Source: Eubacterium sp. (GTDB lineage: Bacteria; Bacillota; Clostridia; Lachnospirales; Lachnospiraceae). From it: a stretch of DNA of 5,665 nucleotides. Below, piece after piece: positions 1 through 5,588 of the stretch. The translations under genes and the position numbers were made by a program. The stretch is from the NCBI GenBank assembly GCA_020844525.1, contig JAJGAH010000183.1:1-5665 (forward strand), read 5' to 3'. How positions within the stretch are numbered: the stretch's first letter is position 1; the number at the start of each line of letters is the position of its first letter. Below the pieces are notes generated by a model. The model ran no database searches and was not told the origin of the DNA. It saw only the letters and a program-made list of their open reading frames with translations.

Positions 1-652
1 TTACAACAAATATTTTATTAAAGAGGACGGAACCGTTCAGCCGGGACATCAGGCTTCCTATGTCAGAGTACTTGCCTTTGACCTTGCAGACGATAAGAAG
101 ACAGAAAAAGTGGCTGCCCGACTTGCGGAAGAAGTCCGCAAAGCCGGCATGAAGCTGAATACAGGTTTCCTTTCAACACCATTCCTGCTCTTTCAGTTGG
201 TTCGTTATGGATACAAAAAAGAAGCGTTCACTGTTCTTGAGCAGACTGAGGCGCCCAGCTGGCTGCATGCTGTGACTCTTGGCGCAACCACTATTCTTGA
301 GAGCTGGAACGGAATGGATGAGCATATGGCATCCTATAACCATTACAGTTATGGAGCCGTGTGTGATTTCCTGTTCGGTAAAGTCGGCGGTATTGAACCG
401 GTGATGAAATACCCTGGCTACAAGCATTTCGAACTGTCCCCAATGGCGGGAGGAAGTCTGACATGGGCAGAAACCAGATTTGACTGTCCTTACGGCATCA
501 TCCGTTCTGACTGGAAGCTGGAGGATGGACTTATGAAAATGCATTTTGAAATTCCGGTTAATACGACCGCAACAGTTAATCTGCCAGATGGCAGGAAGTT
601 TGATCTGGGCAGCGGCAGCTATGATTATTCCTGCACTGCACCAGAGGTTTGA
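1..652 (+). CDS. Alpha-L-rhamnosidase (GH78), C-terminal part; 5' end outside window
   Basis: This is the last 216 residues of a family GH78 alpha-L-rhamnosidase, which removes terminal L-rhamnose from plant glycosides and pectin side chains. The frame is open from base 2. The fragment covers the end of the (alpha/alpha)6 barrel: QASYVRVLAF near residues 17-26, TGFLSTPFLL at 54-63, PSWL at 85-88, GATTILESWNG at 94-104 and SYNHYSYGAV at 111-120. The C-terminal beta-sandwich follows from about residue 130 (PGYKHFELSP, SPYG-like CPYGIIRSDW). By comparison with characterised GH78 enzymes, E100 in the GATT-x-x-E-x-W motif is the expected general base; the general acid lies upstream of the window. 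The usual tryptophan before that glutamate is leucine here. No C-terminal anchor is seen. A strong terminator follows the TGA. Its neighbours, an AraC regulator and a GPH symporter, fit a rhamnoside-utilisation locus. The substrate is inferred from the family only. Confidence 0.93.
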   Translation, partial: YNKYFIKEDGTVQPGHQASYVRVLAFDLADDKKTEKVAARLAEEVRKAGMKLNTGFLSTPFLLFQLVRYGYKKEAFTVLEQTEAPSWLHAVTLGATTILESWNGMDEHMASYNHYSYGAVCDFLFGKVGGIEPVMKYPGYKHFELSPMAGGSLTWAETRFDCPYGIIRSDWKLEDGLMKMHFEIPVNTTATVNLPDGRKFDLGSGSYDYSCTAPEV

Positions 653-700
653 GCAGCAATGCTCCGGATATAATAGTTAATATCTGTTAAATATTGCAAG

Positions 701-747
701 AAAAAGCAGAAAGGGCACAGGGATAGATGTTGCCGTTTCTGCTTTTT
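701..747 (+). terminator. Rho-independent terminator after the rhamnosidase gene
   Basis: Bases 701-712 (AAAAAGCAGAAA) pair perfectly with 736-747 (TTTCTGCTTTTT). After one G/G mismatch (713/735), GGCA at 714-717 pairs with TGCC at 731-734. This gives 16 pairs around a 13-base loop, ending in a five-T tract. It separates the rhamnosidase transcript from the regulator gene downstream. The A tract on the left arm could also make it work in the other direction, but no minus-strand gene is seen nearby. Confidence 0.88.
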
Positions 748-795
748 ACGCTTGCGTATCGCCGAGCAGATATACTTGCCAATGGAAGGAATTTC

Positions 796-824
796 TGGAA
801 ATCCGAAGCTGCTTTCTATATAAT
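796..824 (+). promoter_or_regulatory. Candidate sigma-A promoter of the AraC-type regulator
   Basis: A perfect TATAAT lies at 819-824 with TGGAAA (4 of 6 matches to TTGACA) at 796-801, spacing 17. Transcription would start near base 831. It sits just after the rhamnosidase terminator and before the regulator reading frame, the right place for an independent promoter. A start near 831 would leave almost no leader for the GTG at 838, which argues for a later translation start. Judged by consensus match only. Confidence 0.5.
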
Positions 825-912
825 TTTAATGATATGAGTGCTGAAAAGTCATCATACTTTTGGCACATCTATCATTTCCATAAGAAGATTATCAGAAAGT
901 GGGGCGATCGGA

Positions 913-1986
913 TTGGATAAATGGGAAAGACGGCTTCTCGCGTTCTCAGAGCGCGAGCAAAAGTCAAAGGAATACTATGAAAACGGTGACCGTGCCCTGA
1001 TGGAAACTCCGATGAGCTATGAACAGTATCATGTTTTAGCTGAAGAGGGCAGGGTTTACGAAGATAAACTGTCATCCTATTATTCTTATTTCACAAAGAA
1101 TGAAATGGGAAACACGAATAAAGAAGTAGAAAAGATTGCGAATGGCGACAGAATTGCGGTTGTCAGGGCTCCGAGTTACTGTTATCCCATTCTGCATGAT
1201 CATGAATATGTGGAAATCATCTATGTATACAGGGGAAGCTGCCGTCATTATATCCGGGAAATGAACTTTGAAATGCAGGAAGGCGATCTGTGCATCATTC
1301 CTCCCAAAGTATCCCACACAATAATCAATTGTTACGACGGCCTTGTCATAGTCAATATTCTGGTCAGCAGCCAGATACTGGATCAGTCTTTTCTAAGAAT
1401 GATCCGCGGAAGCGATATGCTTCGTGAGTTTTTCAGCCAGATGCTTTATCACAAACGGATCAGTCCGTATATCTTGTTCCATACGGGAAAAGATCCGGTC
1501 ATGCATCAGCGAATTCTTGATCTCTACAGAGAAGATGCAGAAAAGAGTTATGCGTACAATGAAAGTATGCGTCATTACCTTGCATTGATTTTCATTTACC
1601 TGATCCGCCATTATGAGATGCAGGCAATCGTGGCTGATCCGGTAGATGCAACAATGAATGACAGTATTATTTCTATTCTGGGGTATATGTCTGTAAATTA
1701 CAGCCATTGCAGTCTGAACGAGCTTGCAACTTTTTTTGGGTATAGTTCAAATCATATCAGCCGGATGCTGCGCAGCTATACCGGTAAAACGTTTAAATCT
1801 CTGATTACAGATCTTCAAATGGAAAATGCGAAAAAAATGCTGGATGCCAATGAAATGAGCATCACAGAGATCAGCCAGGAGGTTGGCTGCTTTGATTCCA
1901 GTCATTTCAGCCATAAATTTCACAGTTTCTATGGAATAAGTCCGGAAGAATACCGGAAACAGAAGCACGGCAAGGGTGGTGAATAA
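913..1986 (+). CDS. AraC/XylS-family transcriptional regulator with N-terminal cupin sensor
   Basis: This is a one-component sugar-responsive regulator. Counting from the TTG at 913 (357 residues), a cupin ligand-binding domain spans about 85-145, with HDHEYVE at 95-101, YRGSC near 106-110, GD at 124-125 and PPKVSH at 130-135. The C-terminal double helix-turn-helix spans about 250-350: first unit LNELATFFGYSSNHISRMLR from 268, second SITEISQEVGCFDSSHFSHK from 316, closing with the family signature FYGISPEEYRK. The start is uncertain. The frame opens at GTG 838, right after an in-frame TGA, but has no ribosome site there and almost no room after the predicted promoter. ATG 1000 also lacks a clear ribosome site. 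TTG 913 has a GGGG 8 bases upstream, and codons 913-999 look coding (many with G in first position), so it is a tentative choice. By position it probably controls the transporter and rhamnosidase. Confidence 0.85.
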   Translation: MDKWERRLLAFSEREQKSKEYYENGDRALMETPMSYEQYHVLAEEGRVYEDKLSSYYSYFTKNEMGNTNKEVEKIANGDRIAVVRAPSYCYPILHDHEYVEIIYVYRGSCRHYIREMNFEMQEGDLCIIPPKVSHTIINCYDGLVIVNILVSSQILDQSFLRMIRGSDMLREFFSQMLYHKRISPYILFHTGKDPVMHQRILDLYREDAEKSYAYNESMRHYLALIFIYLIRHYEMQAIVADPVDATMNDSIISILGYMSVNYSHCSLNELATFFGYSSNHISRMLRSYTGKTFKSLITDLQMENAKKMLDANEMSITEISQEVGCFDSSHFSHKFHSFYGISPEEYRKQKHGKGGE

Positions 1987-2062
1987 CAGCTGAAGATTCC
2001 CTCATACAACAGGTAAGGAAAAGACAAGAATGACATTTTTTTACACGGCCCGTTGCTGAGTA

Positions 2063-2137
2063 TTTACATTCTTTGAAAAAGTTCATGCTGTATGCTTGAT
2101 GCATAAACAAAAACGGTTATGCAAAAAAAACGATGCA
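2063..2137 (+). promoter_or_regulatory. Regulatory region of the transporter, with a perfect inverted repeat
   Basis: The 202-base gap between the regulator and the transporter contains a perfect inverted repeat, TATGC-TTGAT-GCATA, at 2091-2105. ATGCA is repeated at 2099, 2119 and 2133. Two decent -35 boxes (TTTACA 2063-2068 and TTGAAA 2073-2078) have no -10 box at normal spacing; TATGCT at 2091 is 22 and 12 bases away from them. A poor promoter beside a repeat is what an activator-dependent promoter would look like, and the adjacent AraC-type protein is the natural candidate. No terminator for the regulator gene is evident here, so read-through into the transporter is possible. The operator role is inferred. 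Confidence 0.35.
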
Positions 2138-2188
2138 GGCATTCCGTAAATCAAACTATTTTCAATAGAAGTATTTGGGAGGGAAAAA

Positions 2189-3581
2189 ATGAACAATCAG
2201 GCAAGAACATCGTCAGACGGCAGATTACCGATCTGGCGCAGGATCTGTTATGGAATGACGGATGTTGGTGGTAATTTTACATTCTCCATGATAAGTTCCT
2301 ATTTAACAGTTTTTTACACAGACGTTGTTGGGCTGACACCTGCTGTCATCAGTGTGATTATGGCAATTGCCCGTGTATGGGATGGTATTAATGATCCTAT
2401 GATGGGCATCATTGCAGATAAGACCAACAGCAGATGGGGCAAGTACAGACCGTATCTGCTGTTCGGTGCTCCGATTCTTGCCATCTGTACCGTACTTGCT
2501 TTCACAAAGCCAACCTGGACAGGTCCTATGTCCATTCTTTATTGCGCGATCACCTACATTTTAAGCGGAATGGCTTATACTGCAACAGGCGTTGCCGGCC
2601 AGGCTCTTGCAAATGTACTGACCCGCAACGATCAGGAAAGAGTGGTACTGATCTCATTCAGAAGTGCCCTTTCACAGGTTGCAACATTTATCACTTCTGC
2701 AGTTACGATGCCTTTGCTGCTTCATTTCGGCAATGGCAATGCCAGCAGTCCAAAGGCATATACTACCGTTACGATCATCTATTGTATCCTTGGAACCATT
2801 CATTGCTTACTGGATCGCTTTTGCCGGTACAAAGGAAGTTGTCAAACCCGAAGCCGGGGCACCTTCCATGAAGGTGTCTGAAGGACTAAAAATAGCTTTT
2901 GGTGATTCAGATGTACGCAAATTGTTGATCGGATATCTCCTATACATGTCCGGCATCTTTTTCCGCGTAGGAATCATGGTGTATTTCTTCATGTATGTCG
3001 TCGAGAAGCCGATGTGGCTCTCTTATGCAGGCACTGTAATGACTGTCTGCATGGCTGTTCCTTCTCTTATTGTACCTTTCCTGACTAAGCGCTTTGAGAA
3101 AAAGACCATCATGACTGTCAGCCTGATCATATCTGCGATTGGAGGCGGCATTCTTTTCTTAGGTGGCAACATGATGAATCTTCCTCTGATCCTCCTTGGA
3201 ACCGGTTTGTTCCATGGCATGGGCAGCATGGTCGGAACAGTTTCCTTTGGCCTTGTTGGTGAACTTGTTGATGACATGGAGGTACGTACCGGTAAACGTG
3301 TAGATGCTATTGTCCTGTCTGTATGCTCTTTTGCTGTAAAACTCGGTAACGCCATCGCCGGTACTGTAGGTATTCTGCTTCTTGGAGCAGTCGGCTATGT
3401 AGCGAACGCAGCGCAGACAGCAGGTACGAAAGTAGCTATGAATGCAGTTATTAATGTTTTCCCAGCGATACTGCTTCTGGTAGCAATCATTCCTTTCGTA
3501 ATGATTTCCATGAATCGTAAAAAGGCGGAAGAGAATTCAACTATCCTTCATGGCGCAGGAAACAAGAACGGTGAAGAATAA
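2189..3581 (+). pseudogene. GPH-family sugar:cation symporter, interrupted by a frameshift
   Basis: This is a glycoside-pentoside-hexuronide:cation symporter of the MFS superfamily (MelB/XynB type), a 12-helix inner-membrane importer. ATG 2189 has a GGGAGGG ribosome site at 2177-2183. The first frame gives 204 good residues: YGMTDVGGNF at 21-30, YTDVVGL at 43-49, ARVWDGINDP at 61-70 (keeping the two aspartates equivalent to MelB D55/D59-type cation ligands), and RWGKYRPYLLFG at 82-93. After I204 the family sequence continues one base further on (IAYWIAFAGTKEVV from 2802), with GELVDDMEVRTGKR near 357-370 and a TAA at 3579-3581. Left uncorrected, the first frame stops at 2879-2881 and gives 230 residues. 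Removing one base near 2801 gives about 463 residues, the normal family length, and both halves are otherwise intact. The break is therefore recent, phase-variable or a sequencing error. The likely cargo is rhamnose or a rhamnoside, inferred from neighbours. Confidence 0.88.
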
Positions 3582-3601
3582 TCAGAAGATACCATTTGAA
3601 C

Positions 3602-3739
3602 GTAACCGGTAGATAGCTGATGCATTACCAGAGACGAAAAAAGGGACTGCCGCTGGCACATAAAGATGTCCTCAGGATTCTGAATACATCTTAAAAAAAT
3701 CGGCTGGTGTCCTCAAGGCATTGACTATCTACCAGTTAC
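3602..3739. repeat. 138-base element with terminal inverted repeats: MITE-like or structured RNA
   Basis: GTAACCGGTAGATAG at 3602-3616 pairs with CTATCTACCAGTTAC at 3725-3739 with one mismatch. After a second mismatch the stem continues through 3618-3623 with 3718-3723, two of those pairs being G-U: 20 pairs over 22 positions. Inside, ACCAG (3627-3631) can pair with CTGGT (3704-3708), TGCC (3648-3651) with GGCA (3655-3658), and AAGATGT (3663-3669) with ACATCTT (3686-3692) around TCAG/CTGA. A five-T tract follows at 3742-3746, so on the plus strand the closing stem could also end the transporter transcript. No coding sequence and no clear target-site duplication are seen. It could be a MITE-like element, a small RNA or an elaborate terminator; the sequence alone does not decide. 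Confidence 0.55.
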
Positions 3740-3746
3740 TCTTTTT

Positions 3747-4018
3747 CGGTCATAACTACCTTCTTATCTACTCTCTTTCATAAATATTGATCTTACTGTG
3801 GTCATGAAAAAACGACTGTCAGCAAGATCCTGACAAGTGTCTAATAAATCTGAATGGTTAAAAAATACTGTTCTTGCCTTATTTTTTATGCCCGTTTTAC
3901 TTCATAACCGACCTCTTTTTTTTATTAGAAAAATGGTCCAAAATCCGCTCTGTTAGAAAACCGAAAATTTTGTTAGTTTGGTTTTTTCCACGTCTAATGA
4001 AAAAATAGCAAAACTCTC
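3747..4018. other. AT-rich non-coding stretch
   Basis: No credible gene is visible on either strand. The stretch is AT-rich, with many A and T runs. TCTAATAAA at 3840-3848 is exactly complementary to TTTATTAGA at 3921-3929, and related TTAGA/TCTAA motifs recur near 3953 and 3994. Several ribosome-site-plus-ATG combinations occur on the minus strand, but each stops after two to five codons. The only convincing element is the minus-strand hairpin at 3807-3838, listed separately. Confidence 0.6.
3807..3838 (-). terminator. Orphan rho-independent terminator on the minus strand
   Basis: TGTCAG at 3817-3822 pairs with CTGACA at 3830-3835 around a 7-base loop, and the stem extends by two pairs past a bulged A at 3836. 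Read on the minus strand the hairpin is followed, after a few bases, by six T (A run at 3807-3812). The nearest minus-strand gene, the tRNA, already has its own terminator at 4019-4055, so this one has no visible transcript. It could act as a backup or end an unseen small RNA. Confidence 0.55.
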
Positions 4019-4055
4019 AAAAAAAGTTAGCCACCAGTAACAAGCTGGTGGCTAA
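4019..4055 (-). terminator. Terminator of the tRNA-Arg gene
   Basis: TTAGCCACCAG at 4027-4037 is perfectly complementary to CTGGTGGCTAA at 4045-4055, an 11-pair stem with a 7-base loop. On the minus strand it is followed after one C by seven T (A run at 4019-4025). It begins six bases past the 3' end of the tRNA, which indicates that the tRNA is the last or only gene of its transcript. Confidence 0.9.
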
Positions 4056-4060
4056 AATCA

Positions 4061-4134
4061 CGTTCCTGGGCGGATTCGAACCGCCGGCCTTTCGCTTAGG
4101 AGGCGAACGCTCTATCCTGCTGAGCTACAGAAAC
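4061..4134 (-). tRNA. tRNA-Arg (anticodon CCU, reads AGG)
   Basis: The minus strand folds into a full 74-base cloverleaf: acceptor GTTTCTG with CAGGAAC (7 pairs, one T-G), D stem GCTC/GAGC, anticodon stem TTCGC/GCGAA around the loop CTCCTAA, T stem GGCGG/CCGCC with loop TTCGAAT, and a G discriminator. The loop gives anticodon CCU, so it charges arginine and reads AGG. The CCA end is not encoded. Its terminator is at 4019-4055. The region directly upstream belongs to the repeat-rich spacer, where the best promoter guess is weak: TAAAAT (minus strand, 4169-4164) with GGTACA 18 bases upstream. The 5' half of this gene, through the anticodon loop, is duplicated at 4354-4392. Confidence 0.95.
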
Positions 4135-4353
4135 ATATATTTGTAAAGTGCCCGCAAAGCCTTATTTTATGCGGTTTTCCGGCACCTTGTACCTTTTGGT
4201 CGAATACTTCGGCTCCGACCTCCCATAATTTTGACCCGACTTTTTTTCCTCGTCCGGACGGCCAAACTGATCAAACTGATGTATCACCTTTGATAATTAT
4301 TAGCAGGAATTGGGAGGTCAACCGCTGACCGTGGAAAAAGGCCAGCCTCCCAA
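4135..4353. mobile_element. Possible mini-element or remnant between the full tRNA and its duplicated 5' half
   Basis: This spacer, together with one copy of the 43-base duplication, makes a repeat unit of 258 bases. It carries no protein gene. It holds nested hairpins (GTGCC/GGCAC at 4148-4152/4181-4185; CCGCA/TGCGG at 4152-4156/4170-4174; GGTCG/CGACC at 4198-4202/4216-4220), a perfect palindrome CGTCCGGACG at 4251-4260, two tandem CAAACTGAT copies, and GGGAGG motifs in both orientations. Flanking by a tRNA-segment duplication and the density of short repeats resemble the attachment-site region of an integrating element. With no integrase in view, a deleted remnant, a trans-mobilised mini-element, or a decayed second tRNA gene are all possible. 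Confidence 0.35.
4263..4280. repeat. Two perfect tandem copies of CAAACTGAT
   Basis: CAAACTGAT occurs at 4263-4271 and again at 4272-4280 with no mismatch and no spacer. Short direct repeats of this size inside an attachment region can be arm-type binding sites of tyrosine recombinases or sites for excision factors. That reading is inference from position; the repeat itself is directly visible. Confidence 0.6.
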
Positions 4354-4355
4354 TT
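4308..4355. repeat. 10-base perfect inverted repeat next to the tRNA-half junction
   Basis: AATTGGGAGG at 4308-4317 is exactly complementary to CCTCCCAATT at 4346-4355. A smaller hairpin GGTCA-ACCGC-TGACC (4316-4330) overlaps the left arm. The right arm overlaps the end of the duplicated tRNA segment and also competes with GCCTCC (4345-4350) pairing with GGAGGC (4357-4362). A related inverted copy, GACCTCCC, is at 4217-4224. The layout resembles recombinase core-site repeats, but no enzyme is present to assign it to. Confidence 0.55.
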
Positions 4356-4396
4356 AGGAGGCGAACGCTCTATCCTGCTGAGCTACAGAAACATAT
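4354..4396 (-). pseudogene. Duplicated 5' half of tRNA-Arg(CCU), truncated after the anticodon loop
   Basis: Bases 4354-4396 are identical to 4096-4138 over 43 positions. Read on the minus strand this covers ATAT upstream of the gene, the acceptor 5' strand, the D arm, the 5' side of the anticodon stem and all seven loop bases CTCCTAA. Identity stops exactly where the 3' strand of the anticodon stem (GCGAA) should begin; TTGGG replaces it. The partial gene cannot form a tRNA. It may be the displaced original 5' half after an integration event, or the relic of a tandem tRNA gene. If transcribed, it would run into a GCCTCC/GGAGGC hairpin. Confidence 0.85.
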
Positions 4397-4676
4397 TATG
4401 TTAGCTGCTGTTTTTTCCTTTATTTACGGGCTTTTTCAAGCTTTTAATAAATTCCGGTGGCAGATCCGTTTCTTGTTTTATACTAAATCGTAAAAAATGT
4501 TTGTTTTAAAATTGTTAAACAATTCTGAACAAATCTTGGGGTTTTTGGTTCTCCTTTTCAGTTCTTTTATACACGAACCTCTTGCGAAAAGTAACTTTCG
4601 CAGAAAGTCTACCTCTTTCTTAGGAGATATAATGTCCTCTGCTCACACGAACAGATAACATTTTATCTCATCTCTC
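4397..4676. other. AT-rich intergenic region with hairpins and a perfect palindrome
   Basis: This gap lies downstream of the DUF3881 gene and upstream of the tRNA half, both on the minus strand. No gene is seen. It contains a perfect 15-base palindrome AATTGTT-A-AACAATT at 4510-4524, a hairpin TGCGAAA/TTTCGCA at 4583-4589/4596-4602 with a 6-base loop, and a hairpin AGATAA/TTATCT at 4653-4658/4663-4668 eight bases past the DUF3881 stop. Neither hairpin has a T tract, so neither is a clear terminator. A tRNA promoter is expected here on the minus strand; I could not find a convincing -35/-10 pair. Confidence 0.55.
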
Positions 4677-5552
4677 TTAAAAATTCAACCTTCCCTGCAG
4701 CCAAATAATAGCTTTTAGCCTTCTTCCTACCTTGGGTTCTCCGGTCAGATCCTTTTCATTGATACAGACATCTAATGGTACATCATTGCAGGTCACACCC
4801 AGCTGATAGACTGTCTCACTTGTAGCATGATTTCTGACCTTCTCGCAGCTTGTAATATCACCCATAATATTATACAGATCACATTCCATCCCGTAAGGCA
4901 TGAAATAGGAATCTACAATGGTGTAGATATCTTCATTGCGTACCCGGTTTGAAAGCATAGAATAGGCATCGTAATCCTCCATTGTGAGGCTTTCGATGGC
5001 ATCCTCGTCGCCATTCTGAGCAGCGGCAAACAGAGAATTTCTTTCCTCCAATTTCTTGGGATCTGCAGGCAATGCCTTTTGTTCCTTGCGTACCGGAAAG
5101 AGAATGGTTCCACTTTCCGCCAGTGCAGAAAGTGATACAGAGGTAATGGATCCCTGCATCCTTCTGCTGGTCTGCACATCAATATATTCGCCGGCATTTG
5201 ACACATAAAAAATCAATGTTGTACCGACTCTCATGTCATCACAGGCTGCTGCAAAAGACTCATTCGCATAATGTCTCTCAACAGCGATTTCCTCATAGGA
5301 AGTTACCTGTGAACCCCAGTAAAATGGAAAATAGTATTCCATATGAAAGAGGTTTTCTTCGTCATAGCTTCCACATACTGTGATCCCGACATCTGGTGCA
5401 AATTCCTTTGATATTTCTGCAAACAGATGTCCGTCTTCATCCAGCACACTCTTCTTGAAGTCGTAATGGACCAATACATCCTGAAGCAGACGATCCTGAT
5501 CATCGAGCTCCTTTAATTTACTGAACCCGATTGATCTGAGGAATTTATGCAT
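4677..5552 (-). CDS. DUF3881-family protein, function unknown
   Basis: This is an intact 291-residue protein that I recognise as the DUF3881 family, known mainly from Lachnospiraceae and related clostridia; no biochemical role is established. It starts MHKFLRSIGFSKL, typical of the family, and ends with a conserved-looking block, INEKDLTGEPKVGRRLKAII, shortly before the C-terminus. It is acidic and predicted soluble: no signal peptide, no membrane segment, no obvious catalytic motif. The ATG at 5552 has a strong ribosome site, GAGAGGAG (minus strand of 5558-5565), five bases upstream. It lies 36 bases after the serS stop on the same strand, so it is probably co-transcribed with seryl-tRNA synthetase. 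That hints at a housekeeping role, but does not define one. The family assignment is from memory of its N- and C-terminal sequence. Confidence 0.85.
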   Translation of the reverse strand: MHKFLRSIGFSKLKELDDQDRLLQDVLVHYDFKKSVLDEDGHLFAEISKEFAPDVGITVCGSYDEENLFHMEYYFPFYWGSQVTSYEEIAVERHYANESFAAACDDMRVGTTLIFYVSNAGEYIDVQTSRRMQGSITSVSLSALAESGTILFPVRKEQKALPADPKKLEERNSLFAAAQNGDEDAIESLTMEDYDAYSMLSNRVRNEDIYTIVDSYFMPYGMECDLYNIMGDITSCEKVRNHATSETVYQLGVTCNDVPLDVCINEKDLTGEPKVGRRLKAIIWLQGRLNF

Positions 5553-5588
5553 AACAACTCCTCTCGATAATCTGTTTTATTATTTCTG

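Noticed and set aside
173..544. Open frame on the minus strand opposite the rhamnosidase gene (123 codons)
   Set aside because: It is the antisense shadow of a clear GH78 sequence, its translation resembles no protein family, and it has no ribosome site.
2072..2086. Catabolite-repression (cre) site around TTGAAAAAGTTCATG
   Set aside because: The TGAA/TTCA symmetry is present, but the central CG and the overall 14-base cre spacing are missing.
2664..2881. Programmed ribosomal frameshifting or two overlapping genes in the transporter region
   Set aside because: No slippery heptamer or stimulatory structure is seen at the switch point. The overlapping part of the second frame before about 2802 has no transporter-like sequence, so a simple insertion or small duplication explains it better.
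3731..3934. Several minus-strand ribosome-site-plus-ATG combinations (for example AGAAGG before an ATG near 3753, and AGAGGT before an ATG near 3904)
   Set aside because: Each reads only two to five codons before a stop. They are most likely chance in purine-rich DNA, or unrecognisable remnants.
4241..4247. T run after CCCGAC as a plus-strand terminator
   Set aside because: No compact stem immediately precedes the T run, and no plus-strand transcript is expected to reach it.
4501..4524. Rex redox-repressor site (TTGTT...AACAA)
   Set aside because: The half-sites are present, but the spacing and inner bases do not match the TTGTTAA-N4-TTAACAA arrangement, and the location is not upstream of a fermentation gene.
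3582..4676. CRISPR array or integron attC sites in the repeat-rich non-coding region
   Set aside because: There are no regularly spaced direct repeats of CRISPR length, and none of the inverted repeats carry the conserved attC end motifs.
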